Assembly (NCBI RefSeq): GCF_004364345.1
Contig: NZ_SOCA01000003.1
Span: 62,001 to 126,000, forward strand
DNA: 64,000 bases
Direction of reading: 5' to 3'
From: Prosthecobacter fusiformis
GTDB lineage: Bacteria > Verrucomicrobiota > Verrucomicrobiia > Verrucomicrobiales > Verrucomicrobiaceae
Shown here: positions 28,294 through 36,767 of the stretch, in pieces
Numbering within the stretch: the first letter of the stretch is position 1
How the letters are laid out: each line of letters begins with the position of its first letter
Made by a program: the position numbers and the translations under genes
Notes under the pieces: generated by a model
The model's database searches: none
What the model was told of the DNA's origin: nothing
The model's input: only the letters and a program-made list of their open reading frames with translations

Positions 28294-30026
28294 GCCCGAA
28301 TCACCTCCTTTACCTCTGCCTGCTGGCGCTTGCTCTAGCTCTGCCCTTGCGTGGCCAGGAGGGGACAGAACCGCAGCCGCTGGAAAATCTGCCAGCCGGG
28401 GCGGTGGATGTTTCTGCGCGTCTGGGGGGACTCTCCAGCCTGCCGAGCCAGCCGGAGGATGGATACTGGATCGACAATGCGCCAATTAACGAAGTCTTTC
28501 AGTATCTCGCCCGCACAGCCGGACTGCAATTTTTCTACAATAACGAGCTCAACGCACCCCAGTATAACGTCACCGGTCACCTGAAACTGGACAATCCCCG
28601 CCAGCAGATGGAAGACCTGGCCATCGCCAATGGGCTGACGGTTTATCAGCAAAGGTCCAGCGTCAGCCTGATGACGGAGATCCAGCTCGCGAGGCTGCCT
28701 GTGGAGATCATGAGCTACCAGCTCAAGTACCTGCGCGGTGCCCCCCTGAACCGCAGTGGCACCACTTCAGCCGCCAGTGCAGCGGAAGGTGGCGGAGGCG
28801 GATCTGAAAACGCGTCGGACTTTGAAAAGCTCAAGTCCATCATTCGTCCTATGCTGACGCCGGTGGTGGGCCAGATCGAGTTTGAAGAAAAGACCAACAC
28901 GCTGCTGATCACGGATAATTCCATCAAACTAGAAAGGGTGCGCAAGCTGCTGCTGGAGATCGATAAAGCCAAGCAGCAGATCATGGTCAATGTGCGCGTG
29001 CTGCGCATCCGCCGTAACCAGGGCCGCAATGTGGGAGTGGACTGGAGCGTCGCGCTTGGGGAATCTGGAACGACCATCTCCGCCCGGCAGAGTCTGAATG
29101 CTCTTTTCAACCTCCCTGATATCAGCACGGTGACACGCACGGGGGATCCGCTGAATCCGGCTTCAGCGTTGAACCAGGTGAACACCCAAGGGGCGGGCGT
29201 GGTCTTCGATACCTTCCAGGTGCAGGCCATCCTTCGCGCGCTGGAGGCAGCGGATCTCGTCACCCAGGAGGCCTGCCCAACCATCATCACAGAGGACAAT
29301 GAACAAGGACTCATCTCCATCGTGGATCGTTTTCCGATCATCACCTCAGATATCAGTAACACCACCTCGGGAACCAATGTCACCGACAAGGTGCGCTACA
29401 AAATTGACAGTGAAGACCCCAGCGCCACGGAAGAGCCGGAAAAGAACCGTGAAATCGGAGTCACCCTTTCCGTGACACCGACTTTGCTGCCGGATGGCAC
29501 CGTGCGGATGAAATTGCGTCCGCGTGTGGCGAAGATTGTCGAGCTGATTCCCGGCCGCTCCAACAATGTCTTTCCCCGCGTCAGTGAATCCACCGTGGAA
29601 GCCATCAGCCGCATTCCCGCCGGGCAGTCCCTTTTCCTGGGTGGCTTTTATGATTACAGCAACAGTGACGGGAATAACAAAGTACCTATCCTGGGCACCA
29701 TCCCTCTGGTGGGCCGACTGTTCAGCTCGGATATGAAAAAGCTGGAGCAGGTCAGCTTGGTTTTTGTCATCACCCCCACGGTCTATGATGCCTCCAGCAT
29801 CGAGCAGATCCCGGAGATCAACTGGCGGATGCGCGAATACTCCGGCATGCAGCCGGAAGACATCGCGGATACGCCCCTCCTGCTGCCGAAGCCGGACTGG
29901 CCGAACGCCAGCGCCAACACCAAAAGTCCCATACCTGAGGCAGTGGCCTATCCTGGAGATGAGATCACGCCAAAGCAGTCCTGGGTAAAGCGCCTGTTCA
30001 GCAAGAAGACGGACAGGACTCCCTGA
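28290..30026 (+). CDS. Secretin (PilQ/GspD family outer-membrane channel)
   Basis: A 578-residue outer-membrane secretin. After a signal peptide (LLYLCLLALALALPLRGQE) come an N0/STN-like domain at about 55-130 (PINEVFQYLARTAGLQFFYNNE), an N1-type domain interrupted by a Gly-rich loop (AAEGGGGGSEN), VVGQIEFEEKTNTLLITDN, then the secretin core from about 240 (QQIMVNVRVLRIRRNQGRNVGVDWSV, LRALEAADLVTQEACPTIITEDN) ending with the hallmark VPILGTIPLVGRLFSS and LVFVITPTVYD. It forms the ring through which a pilus or substrate passes. No pilotin lipoprotein is evident nearby, although several small exported proteins in the locus could serve. Confidence 0.93.
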   Translation: MSPNHLLYLCLLALALALPLRGQEGTEPQPLENLPAGAVDVSARLGGLSSLPSQPEDGYWIDNAPINEVFQYLARTAGLQFFYNNELNAPQYNVTGHLKLDNPRQQMEDLAIANGLTVYQQRSSVSLMTEIQLARLPVEIMSYQLKYLRGAPLNRSGTTSAASAAEGGGGGSENASDFEKLKSIIRPMLTPVVGQIEFEEKTNTLLITDNSIKLERVRKLLLEIDKAKQQIMVNVRVLRIRRNQGRNVGVDWSVALGESGTTISARQSLNALFNLPDISTVTRTGDPLNPASALNQVNTQGAGVVFDTFQVQAILRALEAADLVTQEACPTIITEDNEQGLISIVDRFPIITSDISNTTSGTNVTDKVRYKIDSEDPSATEEPEKNREIGVTLSVTPTLLPDGTVRMKLRPRVAKIVELIPGRSNNVFPRVSESTVEAISRIPAGQSLFLGGFYDYSNSDGNNKVPILGTIPLVGRLFSSDMKKLEQVSLVFVITPTVYDASSIEQIPEINWRMREYSGMQPEDIADTPLLLPKPDWPNASANTKSPIPEAVAYPGDEITPKQSWVKRLFSKKTDRTP

Positions 30027-30088
30027 AATTACAGACCCAGGTCCGCCGCTGCACCTGCCCCAAGCCAGAACTTCAACTTCCCCCCTTC

Positions 30089-30673
30089 ATGACCGAATCC
30101 CTCACCGGCCTATCGCTTCCTGCCCAGACTGACCGGAGCATTCTGGTACGGGCCTTGGAGCGCATCGGCCAGACCAGCATGAATCATTTGAGGGAAGGCG
30201 GATACATCACGGAGGCCGAGGCCAAACCGTTGCTGCTGGACTATCAGTCCGCCCTGGTTTCCGCCAAGCCGCCCACGGATTTTCTTACCTTCGTCGCTGA
30301 AAACCAGGCGGCGAAACATTCCTTAACGGTCGAAGGGGAGATCGGTCGCATGCAAAAGCTGCTTCGCTCCTGCATGAATGACCGTGTTCACTGCTGGAGT
30401 TTTGGCCCGCTCCCTGGCAAGGCGTCCAGTCTTTATGATCACTGCCCGAAGCTGCGCAACGTCTGCGCCACGCTGGGTTGCCCTGCCAGCCTGGCGGGGG
30501 AAACGAGCATCGTTCACATTGCTTCCATCAATCCGGTAGCGGCGCAGGTCGCCTCCTTCTGGATTCGTCAGGAGCTGAACCGCGAGACTGAAGCGGATGC
30601 TCCCTTTGTCTTTTCCTTTCTCACCGATTTGCCTTCCTGGCAGTTGCTGATGCAGCGCCACTTTGCCGCATGA
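30089..30673 (+). CDS. Unknown protein between secretin and PilB ATPase
   Basis: A 194-residue cytoplasmic-looking protein with no signal peptide or membrane helix. Seen: ILVRALERIGQTSMNHLREGGYITEAEAKPLLLDYQ at the N-terminus and, later, DRVHCWSFGPLPGKASSLYDHCPKLRNVCATLGCPAS with four Cys. No family is recognised. The 4-nt overlap with the ATPase gene suggests tight coupling, so it may be a partner of that ATPase. Confidence 0.7.
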   Translation: MTESLTGLSLPAQTDRSILVRALERIGQTSMNHLREGGYITEAEAKPLLLDYQSALVSAKPPTDFLTFVAENQAAKHSLTVEGEIGRMQKLLRSCMNDRVHCWSFGPLPGKASSLYDHCPKLRNVCATLGCPASLAGETSIVHIASINPVAAQVASFWIRQELNRETEADAPFVFSFLTDLPSWQLLMQRHFAA

Positions 30674-32361
30674 ATCTTAATCTTGGCATCGAATTCAACG
30701 AAACGATCCAACGGCTTATCATTGGCCAGTTGCGCTCCTCCACGTCTGGAAATGAGACCCTCTCGGATGAGGCCCTGGTGCGCAAATGTTCGAAGACGCG
30801 CATCCTGGGTGCTGTCGGCCATGCCTCCGGTCTGCCCGCCTTTCCGCAGGTGCGTGAGTTGGCGGATGCGGAGTTCGTCAGCTACTGTGATCCGGTGGTG
30901 ATGGCCCGCGGCATGTTTGTGCCGCTGCGGCGCAGCGCATCTCAGATCCTCCTGGCGGTGGCGAATCCGTGGGACTACCGGGCGGATGATTATTGCGCCA
31001 GCCGTTTCCCTGAGGATGAACTGCTGAAGGTCGTCACACTGGCTTCAGAGGTCTCTGCCGTCATCGAAGGTTCCTCCAATTCCTCTGGCCCCAGCCGTGC
31101 CGAGTTGGAAGCGGTGGAAGTGGAAGAATTTTCCAATGAAAGCCCGGACTTCGATGTGACCCGTCAGTATGACGAGCCCATCGCCCAGCTTGTGGCCAGC
31201 ATGGTCAGCGATGCCATCAAACAGCACGCCTCGGACATCCACATCAAGACGGAGAAAACCAGTTTCCAATACTGCTTCCGGGTGGATGGGGACCTCGGCA
31301 TCCGGGTGGAAATGCCGGTGAAACTCCGGGATCGTGTGGATGCCTTTTTGCTCAACTTGATGCGGCTTGCTCCCGAGGAGCGCAGCAAGCGCCCTGGTAT
31401 CTCCGGCCGCTTTACCGCCAGTTATTATGGCCGGGCCGTCGGGGTCCGTTATGAGCGCCACCGCACCTATCGTGGTTACCACGTGACCATGCGTCTTCTG
31501 GACAAGACGCATCTGGAGGCACGCCTGGGCATGGGCACACTCGCCTTTGATGAAGAGACCCTGTTTGAGTTGGACAAGGCCATGGCCGTTCCCTCCGGCA
31601 TCATCGTTATGTCCGGGCCTACCGGCTCTGGAAAATCCACCACGCTCAATGCCATGCTGCGTGAGCTGAACCACCCTGAGGATAACATCCTCACTCTGGA
31701 AAACCCGGTGGAAGATGAGATCCCCGGCGTCACCCATTGTGACTTGCGCGACAGCAGTGAATTCAAGCCCATGATCGCCAGCTTCATGCGGTCAGATCCG
31801 GACGTGATTTTAATGGGGGAGGTGCGCGACCGCGAGTCTGCCGAGCTGGCGATTGAAGCCGCCATCACCGGACATAAAGTGCTGACCACCATCCACACTC
31901 CGCGTGCTTCGCAGATCATCGAGCGCTTTCAGCAGCTTGGCATGGAGCGGTGGAAAATCGCCCAGACCCTGAAGGCTGCGTGCGCCCAGAGGCTGGTGAA
32001 GCTGCTCTGCACCGCTTGCCGTGAGCAGCGCACGGGCATTCCAGAGCGGGAGATCCGCCTGTTCCACCTGGACCCGTCCTGGGCGGAAAGAGCCGTCTTT
32101 GTGCATTCCAAAGAAGGCTGCGCCGAATGTAAAGGTCGTGGTTATTCTGGACGCACTGCCATCCTGGAGATCCTGCCCATCAGTCCGCGCCTGGGAGACA
32201 AGCTGGCCAAAGGGGAGATCACCCCCTTTGAGCTGGAGCAGGAAGTCAGAAAGGAATCCGGTCTTCCCTCCCTGCGGGACAATGGTTTGAAACTGATGGC
32301 AGAGGGTAAAACCGACCTCGATGCGCTGAAGAAGGTGCTTGACCTAACCTACGAATCATAA
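30670..32361 (+). CDS. pilB: PilB/GspE-type assembly ATPase
   Basis: A 563-residue hexameric ATPase that powers pilin or pseudopilin polymerisation. It has the N1E-like N-terminal region, then DAIKQHASDIHIKTEKTSFQYCFRVDG, Walker A GPTGSGKSTT near residue 317, the Asp box ENPVEDEIPGVTH, Walker B-type DPDVILMGEVRDRESAELAIEAAITGHKVLTTIHT, and the zinc-binding tetracysteine element (LCTACREQ ... GCAECKGRGYSGRTAI). All catalytic motifs are intact. Downstream by 3 nt lies the platform protein gene. Confidence 0.94.
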   Translation: MNLNLGIEFNETIQRLIIGQLRSSTSGNETLSDEALVRKCSKTRILGAVGHASGLPAFPQVRELADAEFVSYCDPVVMARGMFVPLRRSASQILLAVANPWDYRADDYCASRFPEDELLKVVTLASEVSAVIEGSSNSSGPSRAELEAVEVEEFSNESPDFDVTRQYDEPIAQLVASMVSDAIKQHASDIHIKTEKTSFQYCFRVDGDLGIRVEMPVKLRDRVDAFLLNLMRLAPEERSKRPGISGRFTASYYGRAVGVRYERHRTYRGYHVTMRLLDKTHLEARLGMGTLAFDEETLFELDKAMAVPSGIIVMSGPTGSGKSTTLNAMLRELNHPEDNILTLENPVEDEIPGVTHCDLRDSSEFKPMIASFMRSDPDVILMGEVRDRESAELAIEAAITGHKVLTTIHTPRASQIIERFQQLGMERWKIAQTLKAACAQRLVKLLCTACREQRTGIPEREIRLFHLDPSWAERAVFVHSKEGCAECKGRGYSGRTAILEILPISPRLGDKLAKGEITPFELEQEVRKESGLPSLRDNGLKLMAEGKTDLDALKKVLDLTYES

Positions 32362-32364
32362 GCC

Positions 32365-33582
32365 ATGAATGCGTTCCAAGTCACCCTTCGCAACATCAAG
32401 CGGCCGGAGTTATCCAAGGTCCTTGAGTTCGAAGCGCCTAACCGCGAGCAGGCTGCCCTTCTGGCGGCCAAGCCCGGTTTCCGGGTGGCCTTGGTGAAGC
32501 CGCTTTCCGGCAAGCTGAAGAGTGAAAAGTCAAACAAAGCCATTTCCAGAAAGGAACTGATCAAGCTCTTCCGTGGTCTGGCCTCCATGCTGAAGGCAAA
32601 CATCAGCACCGCCGATGCCCTGCTTTATTATTCCCAGGGTCTTCCGGATCCAGAGCTTCAGTCATCGCTGATGAACATCCGCAATCGGCTGGAAGCAGGC
32701 CTGCCGGTGCATGTGGCCTTTGCCAAGGAGCAGAAGTTTGATAGCACCATCATCACCATCATTGAGGCCGGTGCTGATGCAGGCCAGTTGGGGGAAGCCT
32801 TCAGCGCATTGGCCAGGCGCATCAAGATTGAGATGATGTTTGCCAGCAAATTGCGCACAGCCCTGCTTGTACCGTCGCTGGTTATTCTATTCCAGATCGG
32901 CCTGTTTATCTATTCCCAGGTCTATGTGGTCAGTCAGGTGGAAGATACCTTGAAGAGTGTGCGCCAGGAGCCTGACCCCATCTCAGTCGCCATTTTTTCC
33001 ATCAGCCATGTGGTGCAGAAGGTATGGCCCTTTTTTGTCATTGGTCTGATCGCATTCATCACCGCTCTGTTCAGATCGGCTGAATTTCGGCAGACCCTGC
33101 TCATCCTGGCCATGAAACGCTGGAAGCTGTTGACCATGCTGGTTATGGGCCTGCGGCAGAGCTCTTACATCGGCACCTTGCAGATGCTTTATGCCAATGG
33201 CATCAACTTGGCACGCGCTTCGGCCCTGAGTGCACGCGTCGTGCTGGGCACGCCCATGTATGATGATTTCATCAGAGCCTCCCAGGTTTATGAATCCTCA
33301 GGAGTGCCCTTTGCCGAGGCGCTAAAACGCAACACCAACCTGGACCCTCAGGTTGTCCACATGATTGGTATTGGTGAGCGCTCGGCATCCCTGCCTCAGC
33401 AGTTGGAACTCCTCCGGGATATTTATGAGGAGGATACCGCCGCCATCATGGCGGACTTCACCCAGGTCATCAATTTCATCACCCTGGCCATGGCGGTGGT
33501 GCTTATCGGCTTCGTCTTTACCGGCTCCATGCTGCCCATCTTCCTCATGGGTCCGCGCATGATGCAGTCCGGCAACATGTAA
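32365..33582 (+). CDS. pilC: PilC/GspF-type inner-membrane platform protein
   Basis: A 405-residue polytopic protein of the T2SS/T4P F family. The duplicated cytoplasmic domain is visible (KELIKLFRGLASMLKANISTADALLYYSQG..LEAGLPVHVAFAKEQKFD..IIEAGADAGQLGEAFSALARRI and, later, GLRQSSYIGTLQMLYANGINLARASALSARV..SSGVPFAEALKRN..MIGIGERSASLPQQLELL), with hydrophobic helices at about 165-190, 215-240 and 375-400. It works with the PilB ATPase encoded directly upstream. Confidence 0.93.
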   Translation: MNAFQVTLRNIKRPELSKVLEFEAPNREQAALLAAKPGFRVALVKPLSGKLKSEKSNKAISRKELIKLFRGLASMLKANISTADALLYYSQGLPDPELQSSLMNIRNRLEAGLPVHVAFAKEQKFDSTIITIIEAGADAGQLGEAFSALARRIKIEMMFASKLRTALLVPSLVILFQIGLFIYSQVYVVSQVEDTLKSVRQEPDPISVAIFSISHVVQKVWPFFVIGLIAFITALFRSAEFRQTLLILAMKRWKLLTMLVMGLRQSSYIGTLQMLYANGINLARASALSARVVLGTPMYDDFIRASQVYESSGVPFAEALKRNTNLDPQVVHMIGIGERSASLPQQLELLRDIYEEDTAAIMADFTQVINFITLAMAVVLIGFVFTGSMLPIFLMGPRMMQSGNM

Positions 33583-33596
33583 AATTTCCATCCCTT

Positions 33597-33980
33597 ATGA
33601 AAACATTCGCCCTGCTTGCTTCACTGCTCTTTCCCTGCGCGATATTGCATGCGGAGGATCCTGCGCCAGCGCCTCCAAAGCTGGTGCCACGCCCTATTCC
33701 AGGCCTGGCTGCGGTTACGCCAGTGGTGCCGACGCCCGCTCCTGCCACTGCCGCTGTACGCGGCTGGGAGGTGAGTGACAAACCAGCCTTGCCCGCAAGT
33801 TCGGACCAGGCACGCATCCTTTACATCCACCGGCGCGCCACGCTGCCCCCCGCACTGGCGGCAAAGGTTCGTCCAGCTCCTGAGGCCAAAGTTTCGGCTC
33901 CCCAGGTGCAAGTCCGCCAGAACGCAGTGCGGATCATCCCCAAAAGTGAAGCTGCAAAGCTCGTCATCACCAAAAACTGA
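33597..33980 (+). CDS. Small exported Pro/Ala-rich protein
   Basis: A 127-residue protein with a signal peptide (MKTFALLASLLFPCAILHAE) and a Pro/Ala/Val-rich body (PAPAPPKLVPRPIPG, VVPTPAPATAAV), then VRIIPKSEAAKLVITKN. It looks periplasmic and largely unstructured, like a linker or TonB-like spanning protein. It sits 14 nt after pilC and 3 nt before the second prepilin gene, so it belongs to the operon. Function unknown. Confidence 0.7.
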   Translation: MKTFALLASLLFPCAILHAEDPAPAPPKLVPRPIPGLAAVTPVVPTPAPATAAVRGWEVSDKPALPASSDQARILYIHRRATLPPALAAKVRPAPEAKVSAPQVQVRQNAVRIIPKSEAAKLVITKN

Positions 33981-33983
33981 ATC

Positions 33984-34388
33984 ATGAAAACCTACCTTAA
34001 CCCTGCTGACCGTCGCGGGTTCACGCTCATCGAAGTCAGTCTCGTCATTGGGCTGCTTCTCGGGCTGGCCACCTTCGCCACCATGAACATCTCCGCCGTG
34101 CGTGACTGGCAGCGCGGGAAAGACGCGGCGATTTCACTCCAGGCTGTTTTTGCAGCCCAGCGTTCCTACATGGCGGATCACCCCACGGCGGAGATCGAAG
34201 ATGTCGCTTCCGCAGAACTCCAGACTTACTTGCCAGAAGGTTGGTCCACGCTGCCTTCCGCCGTCAGCCTGTCAGGCGATACCCTGACCATTGACCACAG
34301 CGTGATGCCGCCCCAGTGGCTCTTGGGAGTGACAGTTTATGACCCGTCCGGCGCGGGAAATGATGGACTTTGGGACACTGGCAACTGA
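33984..34388 (+). CDS. Prepilin-like protein (second pilin/pseudopilin)
   Basis: A 134-residue class III signal protein: leader MKTYLNPADRRG, then FTLIEVSLVIGLLLGLATFATM with Phe +1 and Glu +5. The helix is close in pattern to that of the first prepilin in this operon (TLIExSLVIxLLLGL), suggesting the two are related, but the globular part differs and lacks Cys. It may be a minor pilin or a second major pilin. Confidence 0.87.
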   Translation: MKTYLNPADRRGFTLIEVSLVIGLLLGLATFATMNISAVRDWQRGKDAAISLQAVFAAQRSYMADHPTAEIEDVASAELQTYLPEGWSTLPSAVSLSGDTLTIDHSVMPPQWLLGVTVYDPSGAGNDGLWDTGN

Positions 34389-34409
34389 AGGTACCGCATT
34401 TTATAACGC

Positions 34410-35090
34410 ATGACCTCACCTGCTCTGTTGCACATCCCAGAGGGCACTCGATTCGGATACCGTGCAGGATTACCCTGGACGCGGCAGGATCGCTGCTTGG
34501 TAGAAGCTGTCCAAAGCGTGAGCGCCGGTCCGGGATTGCATCTTTTGGTCGCCCCGAATGGCTCTGGTAAAACGACTTTGCTGCGCACCCTGGCGGGACT
34601 TTCACCCACGCTGGCTGGACAGGTCAGCACGAAAGCCCAGATCCTCTACTTCGCCGATGAATTGCGGGCTGATCCCGAGATGAAGCCGCGCACCTTTTTC
34701 CGCGCGTGGTTTAAAGGCGACTCACTGGCCGCAGCGGAAAACTTGGCTGAGACACTGCGTCTGGATATGAAATGCCCCATCGGCAAGCTCTCCCGGGGCA
34801 ACCGCCAAAAGGTGATCCTCATTCTTGCTGAGATCAAAGCCTCGCTCACACAGGGCAGCGTGCTGCTGATGGATGAGCCACTCACCGGCCTGGATGCGGA
34901 AACGCGGGAGCAAGTGACCCGTCTCTGGGCCAGTACCAACACCTCCGCCATGCGCCTGGTCATCATGCATGAGCTGGAATGCGTGCGGCAGGCGGATTCC
35001 CTGCTCACCATCGCCGGTGGCCAGTTGCGCCATGCCACTGCCCGGACGGGGGATTCCTGGATGGCCACCTACCAGACTTTGCACTCATGA
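34410..35090 (+). CDS. ABC transporter ATP-binding protein in pilus operon
   Basis: A 226-residue ABC ATPase with Walker A APNGSGKTTLLRTL, signature LSRGNRQKVILI (a variant of LSGGQ), Walker B VLLMDEPLTGLD and the switch histidine in VIMHEL. It overlaps the following permease gene (ATGA at 35087), so the two form a small exporter of the CcmAB/DrrAB class. Its place inside a pilus locus recalls Myxococcus xanthus PilH, the ABC ATPase of the pilGHI genes needed for type IV pilus assembly. That parallel is an inference. Confidence 0.88.
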   Translation: MTSPALLHIPEGTRFGYRAGLPWTRQDRCLVEAVQSVSAGPGLHLLVAPNGSGKTTLLRTLAGLSPTLAGQVSTKAQILYFADELRADPEMKPRTFFRAWFKGDSLAAAENLAETLRLDMKCPIGKLSRGNRQKVILILAEIKASLTQGSVLLMDEPLTGLDAETREQVTRLWASTNTSAMRLVIMHELECVRQADSLLTIAGGQLRHATARTGDSWMATYQTLHS

Positions 35091-35866
35091 CCTCCCTCCG
35101 CACCTGGCCCCTCTTCCGCCTCAGTCTGGCCGCCCTGGCCGGGCGTGGAAGCTGCTGGCTCCTGCTTCTCGGCGCGCTGCTTTTTGTCTGGATCGCCCCA
35201 CTGCTGACACCCTGGGAGGTGAATCCACAAATCCTCCAGCCCGCCCAGGCACAAGCAGCCTGGGTGTATGCTTGGCTGGCCCTTTTTACTTGGTTGCCTT
35301 TCCAGGCCTCCGCCCTGGGGCATCGCCTGCGGCGTGAGGGCATGCTGGAGCATTTGCAGGCAGCAGGGGTGGGAAAAGTAGGACAGTGCCTGCAACTGAC
35401 GGCCGCCATCCTGGTCTGGATGTTGGCGCTCGTCGTCATTGCCATCGCCATCTGTTTCACCTTCACCATGCCGAAGCGCCCTGAGGAAGTGCAAATGTGG
35501 ATGGCCACCGTCTGGCAGTACAGCGCCCTCTACAGCCTCTGTGCGGCACCGCTTTTGCTGCTCGCGGTTTCGCTCGGCACACGCACGGCGGAGGTGATTG
35601 CCTTCATGCTGCCCGTCGGTCTGCTTTTTATAGGCCTGTTCGGAGCTGCCTGGCTGGGACCTATCCTCGGCGGTGCAGAATCCGGAGTTCTAAAATCCCT
35701 CTGGCTGGCCCTTCCGCACTATCATCTGGCGGATCTCACTCCGCGATTGGTTTTCAAAATGGGTCCGCTGCCTGCGGCGGATTTCATGGGTAGCATCCTG
35801 ACGCTGGCTCTGCAAGGAGCCGCCCTCTCCCTCTTTGGCCTATGCCTCTTCCGCACACGCTCCTGA
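35087..35866 (+). CDS. ABC transporter permease in pilus operon
   Basis: A 259-residue membrane protein with six hydrophobic segments (for example SCWLLLLGALLFVWIAPLL, LTAAILVWMLALVVIAIAICFTF, ALYSLCAAPLLLLAVSLG, VIAFMLPVGLLFIGLFGAAWL, GSILTLALQGAALSLFGLCLF), as in ABC-2/CcmB-type permeases. Coupled to the upstream ATPase gene. The substrate is unknown; by analogy with PilGHI it may act in pilus biogenesis. It overlaps the next gene by 25 nt. Confidence 0.82.
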   Translation: MTSLRTWPLFRLSLAALAGRGSCWLLLLGALLFVWIAPLLTPWEVNPQILQPAQAQAAWVYAWLALFTWLPFQASALGHRLRREGMLEHLQAAGVGKVGQCLQLTAAILVWMLALVVIAIAICFTFTMPKRPEEVQMWMATVWQYSALYSLCAAPLLLLAVSLGTRTAEVIAFMLPVGLLFIGLFGAAWLGPILGGAESGVLKSLWLALPHYHLADLTPRLVFKMGPLPAADFMGSILTLALQGAALSLFGLCLFRTRS

Positions 35867-36729
35867 GCCTCGCCGCCGCTGTCGGCCTCTGGTGGGCCGG
35901 GCATGGAATCACCTGCACACGGCCTGCGCTTCAGCCGCAGCCCGTGCCACCGGTTTTTGCCGTTCCCGGAAGTGCGTACGGCAGTCTGATGGCCCGCCTG
36001 ATCCGGGACTCCTTATACAGCTACTGGCATGGCGGTGAGAGCGCTGCCCCCGCTCCTGAAACGGCGGTTCAAAAAGCAGCCCCACCGCCGCCGCCTCCTC
36101 CTGGACGCTTTGCACGAAAGGGCGCTGCTCCCCCTCCACCGCCTATAGCCATGGCTGAGCCGGAGGACATCTCATGGTTGGACCAGCGAGTGGACAAGCT
36201 GGCCCGGCTGGAAAAAAGCCGCACCAAGCGCAACAACCCGCTGCCCTTGTCCGCCGCCCACCGTCGGTATGTAAATGCCGCCGGCGATGTGCGCTTGCGG
36301 CTGGCGTATCATTTGGATCCAGGGGATGCCATCCTATATGAAATCCTGCACTTCCATCTTTCCTCGCGGACACAGCGCTCCGAAGCTTCTTTGAAAGCAC
36401 TGTCGCACCGGGCCATGGCATATGGTCTTCGCCAAGGAGGCAGCCTTTCGGATGCACTCACCGGAGCCGGAGCTGCCATCAACCTCCTGAATGATGAACT
36501 ACGTCCTGAAAACACCCAGCGTGATTTTCAGGCCATTCAGCATCAAAGGGATATACTCGAGCGTTCCCTGGCTCGTTACGGGGAAATCCGCAGCACCGCC
36601 CAGTCTGAAGGCTGGTGGGATGGTATACCCTCAGTCCGTCGTGACGAGCTGGAAGAACATGCCAAGCTGCTGACTCGCATCCGCGACAACGTCCGACGCA
36701 CTCAGGTCAAGGCCCCATCCGGGCCATGA
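35842..36729 (+). CDS. Unknown membrane-anchored protein with Pro-rich linker, last gene of forward pilus operon
   Basis: A 295-residue protein with an N-terminal signal anchor (LLSLAAAVGLWWAGH), a proline-rich linker (PPPPPPPGRF, PPPPPIAM at about 80-105) and a helical C-terminal domain (WLDQRVDKLARLEKSRTKRNN, ILYEILHFHLSSRTQRSEASLKALSHRAMAYGLRQGG, HQRDILERSLARYGE). No family is recognised. The layout suggests a protein that crosses the periplasm. In the M. xanthus parallel this is the place of PilG, but I see no sequence basis for that name. It converges with pilT with a 38-bp gap. Confidence 0.7.
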   Translation: MPLPHTLLSLAAAVGLWWAGHGITCTRPALQPQPVPPVFAVPGSAYGSLMARLIRDSLYSYWHGGESAAPAPETAVQKAAPPPPPPPGRFARKGAAPPPPPIAMAEPEDISWLDQRVDKLARLEKSRTKRNNPLPLSAAHRRYVNAAGDVRLRLAYHLDPGDAILYEILHFHLSSRTQRSEASLKALSHRAMAYGLRQGGSLSDALTGAGAAINLLNDELRPENTQRDFQAIQHQRDILERSLARYGEIRSTAQSEGWWDGIPSVRRDELEEHAKLLTRIRDNVRRTQVKAPSGP

Positions 36730-36767
36730 AAATCCAGAAACTCAACTAACCTTGAGGTGGCATCGCT

